From assembly GCA_019828595.1 (NCBI GenBank), contig JAHQRK010000044.1, positions 1 to 64,000 on the forward strand: a stretch of 64,000 bases of DNA. The letters run 5' to 3'. The notes beneath the pieces are model-generated. The model did no database searches. It worked only from the letters and a program-made list of their open reading frames with translations, and had not been told where the DNA came from. The stretch is from Aphanomyces cochlioides (lineage: Eukaryota; Oomycota; Saprolegniomycetes; Saprolegniales; Verrucalvaceae). This document shows positions 19,801 to 34,800 of this stretch, in pieces. The number at the start of each line of letters is the position of its first letter. Position 1 is the first letter of the stretch. The translations under genes and the position numbers were made by a program.

Positions 19801-22800
19801 ATGCTGAAATATTGAACTTAAACCTCGTTCTTGTAGCAACACAAAATGAAACGGAAAACTTTCGCGGTTTAACCATAATATTCACAAGGGTGCAAGTGTC
19901 CCCAATCAAATATACTGAAAATGAACCGTAAAAGCCGAATTTGGTTTGGATATAAGTCATTTGATCACTGGAACTGAAAGAATAAGTAAGAACTGTCGAA
20001 TTCACTCTATCAGGAACTTGAGACTGAAAGTTTGTCCACACTTGTTGAATGGCAAAACCATCAAAGTCCCAGAGAGCATTCGCATTAATCAAAGCAACTG
20101 GAATAAAGGCACCTTCTTCGACAACAACTTCAATCCGTCGATCTATGACCAGACGATCACGAACTGCCACTGGATTATCTTCCCACGTCGCCTTGACTCG
20201 ATACATCCAATTCAGTACTGACGTCCCGGACGACAGCCTCTGCGTCACTTGAATTGCATATTGGGTCAGACCCACGTACGACGGAGGCATCTGAATCGCC
20301 ATCGACACTTGAGTCGTCAGTCGGGACACATTCCGCTCTCCCGTCGACGACATGGACGGCACGGTCCACGATCCCTCCGGCGTGAGCACATCCACGAGAT
20401 GCATTGCGGGATAATTCGTCGCCGACCGGACAACGTACGCTGTCACACAGGATGGAGTCGCGAAGTTGAACGCATTCCAAAACGTCACAATCAATTGGTC
20501 CGACACGTCCAGCGAAACATTGTTGAGGCGAATGAACGCGATCGTGTCGAACGGCACGGATGTGTTGATTTCAACGTTGACGACGTCAAGGGCTTCTTGG
20601 GTCTCCGCACGAAGGGATGGAAGAGCCAAAGAAGGAGGAAGCCAAGTCATGTTGCCTTGGTATGTCCATTGCGAACTCACGTTGTTTGGTTTCAGCACAG
20701 ACACACGCAGCGCATATTGCATCGTTCCCACAAACGACTCGCCCAGCTCAAACGCCACGGACAACGAGTCAATCATGCGTGTCACGTTCTGATACGCCGG
20801 CAGAACTTTGGCCGGCAACGTCCACGTTCCTTGGTCCAACACCACCGGCCAATACCCCGACGGATACATGTCCATCGATTCCACGGCGAGCAAGGTCGTG
20901 ATCACATTCGACGCCAGCGGATCCAACACGCGAACGTCCACTTGGAATTGATCCGAGATGTCCAGCGGAATATTCGACAGCTCCAATGTCCCCGACGAAT
21001 TGAATGCCACCACCTCATCGACTTGGACCGACCCGATGGCCAGGGGAGTGACCACCGCTGGATGGATCGGTGGCACGAGTGCCGCCACCTTGGACTGCCA
21101 CGTCATATTTCCACGATAGAGATATTGAGTCTGCGATGGCTGGGTCGACAAGCGGACCGTGTACGAGATGGACCCGACAAAGTAATGCGCCATTTGAATC
21201 GATATCGAGACCGACGACAACACACGGTTCAGATTTTGCGTCGTGGACAACACGAGACGAGGCAACATGAACGTGCCATTTCCCGACGATGCATTCAAGT
21301 AGTGCATCGGTGGGTAGTTGTCCACGGTTTGGACCACAAACACGGCCACAGATTTCGCCACGGCAGGAGTGTCGATTCGCACGTGTATCGTGACTGCATC
21401 CGACATCCCGACCGCAACGTCGGACAGCTCAATCGTGCCACTCGTGTTGAAGGGTACAAGCGAATCCGATCGGATCGACCCAATGGACAATTGCGTTGGT
21501 CGAGCCAAACGAAATCGAGGCAAAAGAGTTGATGGGTCGTTTTCCCACGTCGCCTTGACTCGATACATCCAATTCAGTACTGACGTCCCGGACGACAGCC
21601 TCTGCGTCACTTGAATTGCATATTGGGTCAGACCCACGTACGACGGAGGCATCTGAATCGCCATCGACACTTGAGTCGTCAGTCGGGACACATTCCGCTC
21701 TCCCGTCGACGACATGGACGGCACGGTCCACGATCCCTCCGGCGTGAGCACATCCACGAGATGCATTGCGGGATAATTCGTCGCCGACCGGACAACGTAC
21801 GCTGTCACACAGGATGGAGTCGCGAAGTTGAACGCATTCCAAAACGTCACAATCAATTGGTCCGACACGTCCAGCGAAACATTGTTGAGGCGAATGAACG
21901 CGATCGTGTCGAACGGCACGGATGTGTTGATTTCAACGTTGACGACGTCAAGGGCTTCTTGGGTCTCCGCACGAAGGGATGGAAGAGCCAAAGAAGGAGG
22001 AAGCCAAGTCATGTTGCCTTGGTATGTCCATTGCGAACTCACGTTGTTTGGTTTCAGCACAGACACACGCAGCGCATATTGCATCGTTCCCACAAACGAC
22101 TCGCCCAGCTCAAACGCCACGGACAACGAGTCAATCATGCGTGTCACGTTCTGATACGCCGGCAGAACTTTGGCCGGCAACGTCCACGTTCCTTGGTCCA
22201 ACACCACCGGCCAATACCCCGACGGATACATGTCCATCGATTCCACGGCGAGCAAGGTCGTGATCACATTCGACGCCAGCGGATCCAACACGCGAACGTC
22301 CACTTGGAATTGATCCGAGATGTCCAGCGGAATATTCGACAGCTCCAATGTCCCCGACGAATTGAATGCCACCACCTCATCGACTTGGACCGACCCGATG
22401 GCCAGGGGAGTGACCACCGCTGGATGGATCGGTGGCACGAGTGCCGCCACCTTGGACTGCCACGTCATATTTCCACGATAGAGATATTGAGTCTGCGATG
22501 GCTGGGTCGACAAGCGGACCGTGTACGAGATGGACCCGACAAAGTAATGCGCCATTTGAATCGATATCGAGACCGACGACAACACACGGTTCAGATTTTG
22601 CGTCGTGGACAACACGAGACGAGGCAACATGAACGTGCCATTTCCCGACGATGCATTCAAGTAGTGCATCGGTGGGTAGTTGTCCACGGTTTGGACCACA
22701 AACACGGCCACAGATTTCGCCACGGCAGGAGTGTCGATTCGCATGTGTATCGTGACTGCATCCGACATCCCGACCGCAACGTCGGACAGCTCAATCGTGC

Positions 22801-25800
22801 CACTCGTGTTGAAGGGTACAAGCGAATCCGATCGGATCGACCCAATGGACAATTGCGTTGGTCGAGCCAAACGAAATCGAGGCAAAAGAGTTGATGGGTC
22901 GTTTTCCCACGTCGCCTTGACTCGATACATCCAATTCAGTACTGACGTCCCGGACGACAGCCTCTGCGTCACTTGAATTGCATATTGGGTCAGACCCACG
23001 TACGACGGAGGCATCTGAATCGCCATCGACACTTGAGTCGTCAGTCGGGACACATTCCGCTCTCCCGTCGACGACATGGACGGCACGGTCCACGATCCCT
23101 CCGGCGTGAGCACATCCACGAGATGCATTGCGGGATAATTCGTCGCCGACCGGACAACGTACGCTGTCACACAGGATGGAGTCGCGAAGTTGAACGCATT
23201 CCAAAACGTCACAATCAATTGGTCCGACACGTCCAGCGAAACATTGTTGAGGCGAATGAACGCGATCGTGTCGAACGGCACGGATGTGTTGATTTCAACG
23301 TTGACGACGTCAAGGGCTTCTTGGGTCTCCGCACGAAGGGATGGAAGAGCCAAAGAAGGAGGAAGCCCATGTTGCCTTGGTATGTCCATTGCGAACTCAC
23401 GTTGTTTGGTTTCAGCACAGACACACGCAGCGCATATTGCATCGTTCCCACAAACGACTCGCCCAGCTCAAACGCCACGGACAACGAGTCAATCATGCGT
23501 GTCACGTTCTGATACGCCGGCAGAACTTTGGCCGGCAACGTCCACGTTCCTTGGTCCAACACCACCGGCCAATACCCCGACGGATACATGTCCATCGATT
23601 CCACGGCGAGCAAGGTCGTGATCACATTCGACGCCAGCGGATCCAACACGCGAACGTCCACTTGGAATTGATCCGAGATGTCCAGCGGAATATTCGACAG
23701 CTCCAATGTCCCCGACGAATTGAATGCCACCACCTCATCGACTTGGACCGACCCGATGGCCAGGGGAGTGACCACCGCTGGATGGATCGGTGGCACGAGT
23801 GCCGCCACCTTGGACTGCCACGTCATATTTCCACGATAGAGATATTGAGTCTGCGATGGCTGGGTCGACAAGCGGACCGTGTACGAGATGGACCCGACAA
23901 AGTAATGCGCCATTTGAATCGATATCGAGACCGACGACAACACACGGTTCAGATTTTGCGTCGTGGACAACACGAGACGAGGCAACATGAACGTGCCATT
24001 TCCCGACGATGCATTCAAGTAGTGCATCGGTGGGTAGTTGTCCACGGTTTGGACCACATACACGGCCACAGATTTCGCCACGGCAGGAGTGTCGATTCGC
24101 ACGTGTATCGTGACTGCATCCGACATCCCGGCCGCAACGTCGGACAGCTCAATCGTGCCACTCATGTTGAAGGGTACAAGCGAATCCGATCGGATCGACC
24201 CAATGGACAATTGCGTTGGTCGAGCCAAACGAAATCGAGGCAAAAGAGTTGATGGGTCGTTTTCCCACGTCGCCTTGACTCGATACATCCAATTCAGTAC
24301 TGACGTCCCGGACGACAGCCTCTGCGTCACTTGAATTGCATATTGGGTCAGACCCACGTACGACGGAGGCATCTGAATCGCCATCGACACTTGAGTCGTC
24401 AGTCGGGACACATTCCGCTCTCCCGTCGACGACATGGACGGCACGGTCCACGATCCCTCCGGCGTGAGCACATCCACGAGATGCATTGCGGGATAATTCG
24501 TCGCCGACCGGACAACGTACGCTGTCACACAGGATGGAGTCGCGAAGTTGAACGCATTCCAAAACGTCACAATCAATTGGTCCGACACGTCCAGCGAAAC
24601 ATTGTTGAGGCGAATGAACGCGATCGTGTCGAACGGCACGGATGTGTTGATTTCAACGTTGACGACGTCAAGGGCTTCTTGGGTCTCCGCACGAAGGGAT
24701 GGAAGAGCCAAAGAAGGAGGAAGCCAAGTCATGTTGCCTTGGTATGTCCATTGCGAACTCACGTTGTTTGGTTTCAGCACAGACACACGCAGCGCATATT
24801 GCATCGTTCCCACAAACGACTCGCCCAGCTCAAACGCCACGGACAACGAGTCAATCATGCGTGTCACGTTCTGATACGCCGGCAGAACTTTGGCCGGCAA
24901 CGTCCACGTTCCTTGGTCCAACACCACCGGCCAATACCCCGACGGATACATGTCCATCGATTCCACGGCGAGCAAGGTCGTGATCACATTCGACGCCAGC
25001 GGATCCAACACGCGAACGTCCACTTGGAATTGATCCGAGATGTCCAGCGGAATATTCGACAGCTCCAATGTCCCCGACGAATTGAATGCCACCACCTCAT
25101 CGACTTGGACCGACCCGATGGCCAGGGGAGTGACCACCGCTGGATGGATCGGTGGCACGAGTGCCGCCACCTTGGACTGCCACGTCATATTTCCACGATA
25201 GAGATATTGAGTCTGCGATGGCTGGGTCGACAAGCGGACCGTGTACGAGATGGACCCGACAAAGTAATGCGCCATTTGAATCGATATCGAGACCGACGAC
25301 AACACACGGTTCAGATTTTGCGTCGTGGACAACACGAGACGAGGCAACATGAACGTGCCATTTCCCGACGATGCATTCAAGTAGTGCATCGGTGGGTAGT
25401 TGTCCACGGTTTGGACCACAAACACGGCCACAGATTTCGCCACGGCAGGAGTGTCGATTCGCACGTGTATCGTGACTGCATCCGACATCCCGACCGCAAC
25501 GTCGGACAGCTCAATCGTGCCACTCGTGTTGAAGGGTACAAGCGAATCCGATCGGATCGACCCAATGGACAACTGAGTTGGTGAAGCCACGCGCAACACA
25601 GGCAACGGGTCACTTGGAGCATTTTCCCACGTCGCCTTGACTCGATACATCCAATTCAGTACTGACGTCCCGGACGACAGCCTCTGCGTCACTTGAATTG
25701 CATATTGGGTCAGACCCACGTACGACGGAGGCATCTGAATCGCCATCGACACTTGAGTCGTCAGTCGGGACACATTCCGCTCTCCCGTCGACGACATGGA

Positions 25801-28800
25801 CGGCACGGTCCACGATCCCTCCGGCGTGAGCACATCCACGAGATGCATTGCGGGATAATTCGTCGCCGACCGGACAACGTACGCTGTCACACAGGATGGA
25901 GTCGCGAAGTTGAACGCATTCCAAAACGTCACAATCAATTGGTCCGACACGTCCAGCGAAACATTGTTGAGGCGAATGAACGCGATCGTGTCGAACGGCA
26001 CGGATGTGTTGATTTCAACGTTGACGACGTCAAGGGCTTCTTGGGTCTCCGCACGAAGGGATGGAAGAGCCAAAGAAGGAGGAAGCCAAGTCATGTTGCC
26101 TTGGTATGTCCATTGCGAACTCACGTTGTTTGGTTTCAGCACAGACACACGCAGCGCATATTGCATCGTTCCCACAAACGACTCGCCCAGCTCAAACGCC
26201 ACGGACAACGAGTCAATCATGCGTGTCACGTTCTGATACGCCGGCAGAACTTTGGCCGGCAACGTCCACGTTCCTTGGTCCAACACCACCGGCCAATACC
26301 CCGACGGATACATGTCCATCGATTCCACGGCGAGCAAGGTCGTGATCACATTCGACGCCAGCGGATCCAACACGCGAACGTCCACTTGGAATTGATCCGA
26401 GATGTCCAGCGGAATATTCGACAGCTCCAATGTCCCCGACGAATTGAATGCCACCACCTCATCGACTTGGACCGACCCGATGGCCAGGGGAGTGACCACC
26501 GCTGGATGGATCGGTGGCACGAGTGCCGCCACCTTGGACTGCCACGTCATATTTCCACGATAGAGATATTGAGTCTGCGATGGCTGGGTCGACAAGCGGA
26601 CCGTGTACGAGATGGACCCGACAAAGTAATGCGCCATTTGAATCGATATCGAGACCGACGACAACACACGGTTCAGATTTTGCGTCGTGGACAACACGAG
26701 ACGAGGCAACATGAACGTGCCATTTCCCGACGATGCATTCAAGTAGTGCATCGGTGGGTAGTTGTCCACGGTTTGGACCACAAACACGGCCACAGATTTC
26801 GCCACGGCAGGAGTGTCGATTCGCACGTGTATCGTGACTGCATCCGACATCCCGACCGCAACGTCGGACAGCTCAATCGTGCCACTCGTGTTGAAGGGTA
26901 CAAGCGAATCCGATCGGATCGACCCAATGGACAACTGAGTTGGTGAAGCCACGCGCAACACAGGCAACGGGTCACTTGGAGCATTTTCCCACGTCGCCTT
27001 GACTCGATACATCCAATTCAGTACTGACGTCCCGGACGACAGCCTCTGCGTCACTTGAATTGCATATTGGGTCAGACCCACGTACGACGGAGGCATCTGA
27101 ATCGCCATCGACACTTGAGTCGTCAGTCGGGACACATTCCGCTCTCCCGTCGACGACATGGACGGCACGGTCCACGATCCCTCCGGCGTGAGCACATCCA
27201 CGAGATGCATTGCGGGATAATTCGTCGCCGACCGGACAACGTACGCTGTCACACAGGATGGAGTCGCGAAGTTGAACGCATTCCAAAACGTCACAATCAA
27301 TTGGTCCGACACGTCCAGCGAAACATTGTTGAGGCGAATGAACGCGATCGTGTCGAACGGCACGGATGTGTTGATTTCAACGTTGACGACGTCAAGGGCT
27401 TCTTGGGTCTCCGCACGAAGGGATGGAAGAGCCAAAGAAGGAGGAAGCCAAGTCATGTTGCCTTGGTATGTCCATTGCGAACTCACGTTGTTTGGTTTCA
27501 GCACAGACACACGCAGCGCATATTGCATCGTTCCCACAAACGACTCGCCCAGCTCAAACGCCACGGACAACGAGTCAATCATGCGTGTCACGTTCTGATA
27601 CGCCGGCAGAACTTTGGCCGGCAACGTCCACGTTCCTTGGTCCAACACCACCGGCCAATACCCCGACGGATACATGTCCATCGATTCCACGGCGAGCAAG
27701 GTCGTGATCACATTCGACGCCAGCGGATCCAACACGCGAACGTCCACTTGGAATTGATCCGAGATGTCCAGCGGAATATTCGACAGCTCCAATGTCCCCG
27801 ACGAATTGAATGCCACCACCTCATCGACTTGGACCGACCCGATGGCCAGGGGAGTGACCACCGCTGGATGGATCGGTGGCACGAGTGCCGCCACCTTGGA
27901 CTGCCACGTCATATTTCCACGATAGAGATATTGAGTCTGCGATGGCTGGGTCGACAAGCGGACCGTGTACGAGATGGACCCGACAAAGTAATGCGCCATT
28001 TGAATCGATATCGAGACCGACGACAACACACGGTTCAGATTTTGCGTCGTGGACAACACGAGACGAGGCAACATGAACGTGCCATTTCCCGACGATGCAT
28101 TCAAGTAGTGCATCGGTGGGTAGTTGTCCACGGTTTGGACCACAAACACGGCCACAGATTTCGCCACGGCAGGAGTGTCGATTCGCACGTGTATCGTGAC
28201 TGCATCCGACATCCCGACCGCAACGTCGGACAGCTCAATCGTGCCACTCATGTTGAAGGGTACAAGCGAATCCGATCGGATCGACCCAATGGACAATTGC
28301 GTTGGTGAAGCCACGCGCAACACAGGCAACGGGTCACTTGGAGCATTTTCCCACATCGCCTTGACTCGATACATCCAATTCAGTACTGACGTCCCGGACG
28401 ACAGCCTCTGCGTCACTTGAATTGCATATTGGGTCAGACCCACGTACGACGGAGGCATCTGAATCGCCATCGACACTTGAGTCGTCAGTCGGGACACATT
28501 CCGCTCTCCCGTCGACGACATGGACGGCACGGTCCACGATCCCTCCGGCGTGAGCACATCCACGAGATGCATTGCGGGATAATTCGTCGCCGACCGGACA
28601 ACGTACGCTGTCACACAGGATGGAGTCGCGAAGTTGAACGCATTCCAAAACGTCACAATCAATTGGTCCGACACGTCCAGCGAAACATTGTTGAGGCGAA
28701 TGAACGCGATCGTGTCGAACGGCACGGATGTGTTGATTTCAACGTTGACGACGTCAAGGGCTTCTTGGGTCTCCGCACGAAGGGATGGAAGAGCCAAAGA

Positions 28801-31800
28801 AGGAGGAAGCCAAGTCATGTTGCCTTGGTATGTCCATTGCGAACTCACGTTGTTTGGTTTCAGCACAGACACACGCAGCGCATATTGCATCGTTCCCACA
28901 AACGACTCGCCCAGCTCAAACGCCACGGACAACGAGTCAATCATGCGTGTCACGTTCTGATACGCCGGCAGAACTTTGGCCGGCAACGTCCACGTTCCTT
29001 GGTCCAACACCACCGGCCAATACCCCGACGGATACATGTCCATCGATTCCACGGCGAGCAAGGTCGTGATCACATTCGACGCCAGCGGATCCAACACGCG
29101 AACGTCCACTTGGAATTGATCCGAGATGTCCAGCGGAATATTCGACAGCTCCAATGTCCCCGACGAATTGAATGCCACCACCTCATCGACTTGGACCGAC
29201 CCGATGGCCAGGGGAGTGACCACCGCTGGATGGATCGGTGGCACGAGTGCCGCCACCTTGGACTGCCACGTCATATTTCCACGATAGAGATATTGAGTCT
29301 GCGATGGCTGGGTCGACAAGCGGACCGTGTACGAGATGGACCCGACAAAGTAATGCGCCATTTGAATCGATATCGAGACCGACGACAACACACGGTTCAG
29401 ATTTTGCGTCGTGGACAACACGAGACGAGGCAACATGAACGTGCCATTTCCCGACGATGCATTCAAGTAGTGCATCGGTGGGTAGTTGTCCACGGTTTGG
29501 ACCACAAACACGGCCACAGATTTCGCCACGGCAGGAGTGTCGATTCGCACGTGTATCGTGACTGCATCCGACATCCCGACCGCAACGTCGGACAGCTCAA
29601 TCGTGCCACTCATGTTGAAGGGTACAAGCGAATCCGATCGGATCGACCCAATGGACAATTGCGTTGGTGAAGCCACGCGCAACACAGGCAACGGGTCACT
29701 TGGAGCATTTTCCCACGTCGCCTTGACTCGATACATCCAATTCAGTACTGACGTCCCGGACGACAGCCTCTGCGTCACTTGAATTGCATATTGGGTCAGA
29801 CCCACGTACGACGGAGGCATCTGAATCGCCATCGACACTTGAGTCGTCAGTCGGGACACATTCCGCTCTCCCGTCGACGACATGGACGGCACGGTCCACG
29901 ATCCCTCCGGCGTGAGCACATCCACGAGATGCATTGCGGGATAATTCGTCGCCGACCGGACAACGTACGCTGTCACACAGGATGGAGTCGCGAAGTTGAA
30001 CGCATTCCAAAACGTCACAATCAATTGGTCCGACACGTCCAGCGAAACATTGTTGAGGCGAATGAACGCGATCGTGTCGAACGGCACGGATGTGTTGATT
30101 TCAACGTTGACGACGTCAAGGGCTTCTTGGGTCTCCGCACGAAGGGATGGAAGAGCCAAAGAAGGAGGAAGCCAAGTCATGTTGCCTTGGTATGTCCATT
30201 GCGAACTCACGTTGTTTGGTTTCAGCACAGACACACGCAGCGCATATTGCATCGTTCCCACAAACGACTCGCCCAGCTCAAACGCCACGGACAACGAGTC
30301 AATCATGCGTGTCACGTTCTGATACGCCGGCAGAACTTTGGCCGGCAACGTCCACGTTCCTTGGTCCAACACCACCGGCCAATACCCCGACGGATACATG
30401 TCCATCGATTCCACGGCGAGCAAGGTCGTGATCACATTCGACGCCAGCGGATCCAACACGCGAACGTCCACTTGGAATTGATCCGAGATGTCCAGCGGAA
30501 TATTCGACAGCTCCAATGTCCCCGACGAATTGAATGCCACCACCTCATCGACTTGGACCGACCCGATGGCCAGGGGAGTGACCACCGCTGGATGGATCGG
30601 TGGCACGAGTGCCGCCACCTTGGACTGCCACGTCATATTTCCACGATAGAGATATTGAGTCTGCGATGGCTGGGTCGACAAGCGGACCGTGTACGAGATG
30701 GACCCGACAAAGTAATGCGCCATTTGAATCGATATCGAGACCGACGACAACACACGGTTCAGATTTTGCGTCGTGGACAACACGAGACGAGGCAACATGA
30801 ACGTGCCATTTCCCGACGATGCATTCAAGTAGTGCATCGGTGGGTAGTTGTCCACGGTTTGGACCACAAACACGGCCACAGATTTCGCCACGGCAGGAGT
30901 GTCGATTCGCATGTGTATCGTGACTGCATCCGACATCCCGACCGCAACGTCGGACAGCTCAATCGTGCCACTCGTGTTGAAGGGTACAAGCGAATCCGAT
31001 CGGATCGACCCAATGGACAACTGAGTTGGTGAAGCCATGCGCAACACAGGCAACGGGTCACTTGGAGCATTTTCCCACGTCGCCTTGACTCGATACATCC
31101 AATTCAGTACTGACGTCCCGGACGACAGCCTCTGCGTCACTTGAATTGCATATTGGGTCAGACCCACGTACGACGGAGGCATCTGAATCGCCATCGACAC
31201 TTGAGTCGTCAGTCGGGACACATTCCGCTCTCCCGTCGACGACATGGACGGCACGGTCCACGATCCCTCCGGCGTGAGCACATCCACGAGATGCATTGCG
31301 GGATAATTCGTCGCCGACCGGACAACGTACGCTGTCACACAGGATGGAGTCGCGAAGTTGAACGCATTCCAAAACGTCACAATCAATTGGTCCGACACGT
31401 CCAGCGAAACATTGTTGAGGCGAATGAACGCGATCGTGTCGAACGGCACGGATGTGTTGATTTCAACGTTGACGACGTCAAGGGCTTCTTGGGTCTCCGC
31501 ACGAAGGGATGGAAGAGCCAAAGAAGGAGGAAGCCAAGTCATGTTGCCTTGGTATGTCCATTGCGAACTCACGTTGTTTGGTTTCAGCACAGACACACGC
31601 AGCGCATATTGCATCGTTCCCACAAACGACTCGCCCAGCTCAAACGCCACGGACAACGAGTCAATCATGCGTGTCACGTTCTGATACGCCGGCAGAACTT
31701 TGGCCGGCAACGTCCACGTTCCTTGGTCCAACACCACCGGCCAATACCCCGACGGATACATGTCCATCGATTCCACGGCGAGCAAGGTCGTGATCACATT

Positions 31801-34800
31801 CGACGCCAGCGGATCCAACACGCGAACGTCCACTTGGAATTGATCCGAGATGTCCAGCGGAATATTCGACAGCTCCAATGTCCCCGACGAATTGAATGCC
31901 ACCACCTCATCGACTTGGACCGACCCGATGGCCAGGGGAGTGACCACCGCTGGATGGATCGGTGGCACGAGTGCCGCCACCTTGGACTGCCACGTCATAT
32001 TTCCACGATAGAGATATTGAGTCTGCGATGGCTGGGTCGACAAGCGGACCGTGTACGAGATGGACCCGACAAAGTAATGCGCCATTTGAATCGATATCGA
32101 GACCGACGACAACACACGGTTCAGATTTTGCGTCGTGGACAACACGAGACGAGGCAACATGAACGTGCCATTTCCCGACGATGCATTCAAGTAGTGCATC
32201 GGTGGGTAGTTGTCCACGGTTTGGACCACAAACACGGCCACAGATTTCGCCACGGCAGGAGTGTCGATTCGCACGTGTATCGTGACTGCATCCGACATCC
32301 CGACCGCAACGTCGGACAGCTCAATCGTGCCACTCGTGTTGAAGGGTACAAGCGAATCCGATCGGATCGACCCAATGGACAACTGAGTTGGTGAAGCCAC
32401 GCGCAACACAGGCAACGGGTCACTTGGAGCATTTTCCCACGTCGCCTTGACTCGATACATCCAATTCAGTACTGACGTCCCGGACGACAGCCTCTGCGTC
32501 ACTTGAATTGCATATTGGGTCAGACCCACGTACGACGGAGGCATCTGAATCGCCATCGACACTTGAGTCGTCAGTCGGGACACATTCCGCTCTCCCGTCG
32601 ACGACATGGACGGCACGGTCCACGATCCCTCCGGCGTGAGCACATCCACGAGATGCATTGCGGGATAATTCGTCGCCGACCGGACAACGTACGCTGTCAC
32701 ACAGGATGGAGTCGCGAAGTTGAACGCATTCCAAAACGTCACAATCAATTGGTCCGACACGTCCAGCGAAACATTGTTGAGGCGAATGAACGCGATCGTG
32801 TCGAACGGCACGGATGTGTTGATTTCAACGTTGACGACGTCAAGGGCTTCTTGGGTCTCCGCACGAAGGGATGGAAGAGCCAAAGAAGGAGGAAGCCAAG
32901 TCATGTTGCCTTGGTATGTCCATTGCGAACTCACGTTGTTTGGTTTCAGCACAGACACACGCAGCGCATATTGCATCGTTCCCACAAACGACTCGCCCAG
33001 CTCAAACGCCACGGACAACGAGTCAATCATGCGTGTCACGTTCTGATACGCCGGCAGAACTTTGGCCGGCAACGTCCATGTTCCTTGGTCCAACACCACC
33101 GGCCAATACCCCGACGGATACATGTCCATCGATTCCACGGCGAGCAAGGTCGTGATCACATTCGACGCCAGCGGATCCAACACGCGAACGTCCACTTGGA
33201 ATTGATCCGAGATGTCCAGCGGAATATTCGACAGCTCCAATGTCCCCGACGAATTGAATGCCACCACCTCATCGACTTGGACCGACCCGATGGCCAGGGG
33301 AGTGACCACCGCTGGATGGATCGGTGGCACGAGTGCCGCCACCTTGGACTGCCACGTCATATTTCCACGATAGAGATATTGAGTCTGCGATGGCTGGGTC
33401 GACAAGCGGACCGTGTACGAGATGGACCCGACAAAGTAATGCGCCATTTGAATCGATATCGAGACCGACGACAACACACGGTTCAGATTTTGCGTCGTGG
33501 ACAACACGAGACGAGGCAACATGAACGTGCCATTTCCCGACGATGCATTCAAGTAGTGCATCGGTGGGTAGTTGTCCACGGTTTGGACCACAAACACGGC
33601 CACAGATTTCGCCACGGCAGGAGTGTCGATTCGCATGTGTATCGTGACTGCATCCGACATCCCGACCGCAACGTCGGACAGCTCAATCGTGCCACTCGTG
33701 TTGAAGGGTACAAGCGAATCCGATCGGATCGACCCAATGGACAACTGAGTTGGTGAAGCCACGCGCAACACAGGCAACGGGTCACTTGGAGCATTTTCCC
33801 ACGTCGCCTTGACTCGATACATCCAATTCAGTACTGACGTCCCGGACGACAGCCTCTGCGTCGCTTGAATTGCATATTGGGTCAGACCCACGTACGACGG
33901 AGGCATCTGAATCGCCATCGACACTTGAGTCGTCAGTCGGGACACATTCCGCTCTCCCGTCGACGACATGGACGGCACGGTCCACGATCCCTCCGGCGTG
34001 AGCACATCCACGAGATGCATTGCGGGATAATTCGTCGCCGACCGGACAACGTACGCTGTCACACAGGATGGAGTCGCGAAGTTGAACGCATTCCAAAACG
34101 TCACAATCAATTGGTCCGACACGTCCAGCGAAACATTGTTGAGGCGAATGAACGCGATCGTGTCGAACGGCACGGATGTGTTGATTTCAACGTTGACGAC
34201 GTCAAGGGCTTCTTGGGTCTCCGCACGAAGGGATGGAAGAGCCAAAGAAGGAGGAAGCCAAGTCATGTTGCCTTGGTATGTCCATTGCGAACTCACGTTG
34301 TTTGGTTTCAGCACAGACACACGCAGCGCATATTGCATCGTTCCCACAAACGACTCGCCCAGCTCAAACGCCACGGACAACGAGTCAATCATGCGTGTCA
34401 CGTTCTGATACGCCGGCAGAACTTTGGCCGGCAACGTCCATGTTCCTTGGTCCAACACCACCGGCCAATACCCCGACGGATACATGTCCATCGATTCCAC
34501 GGCGAGCAAGGTCGTGATCACATTCGACGCCAGCGGATCCAACACGCGAACGTCCACTTGGAATTGATCCGAGATGTCCAGCGGAATATTCGACAGCTCC
34601 AATGTCCCCGACGAATTGAATGCCACCACCTCATCGACTTGGACCGACCCGATGGCCAGGGGAGTGACCACCGCTGGATGGATCGGTGGCACGAGTGCCG
34701 CCACCTTGGACTGCCACGTCATATTTCCACGATAGAGATATTGAGTCTGCGATGGCTGGGTCGACAAGCGGACCGTGTACGAGATGGACCCGACAAAGTA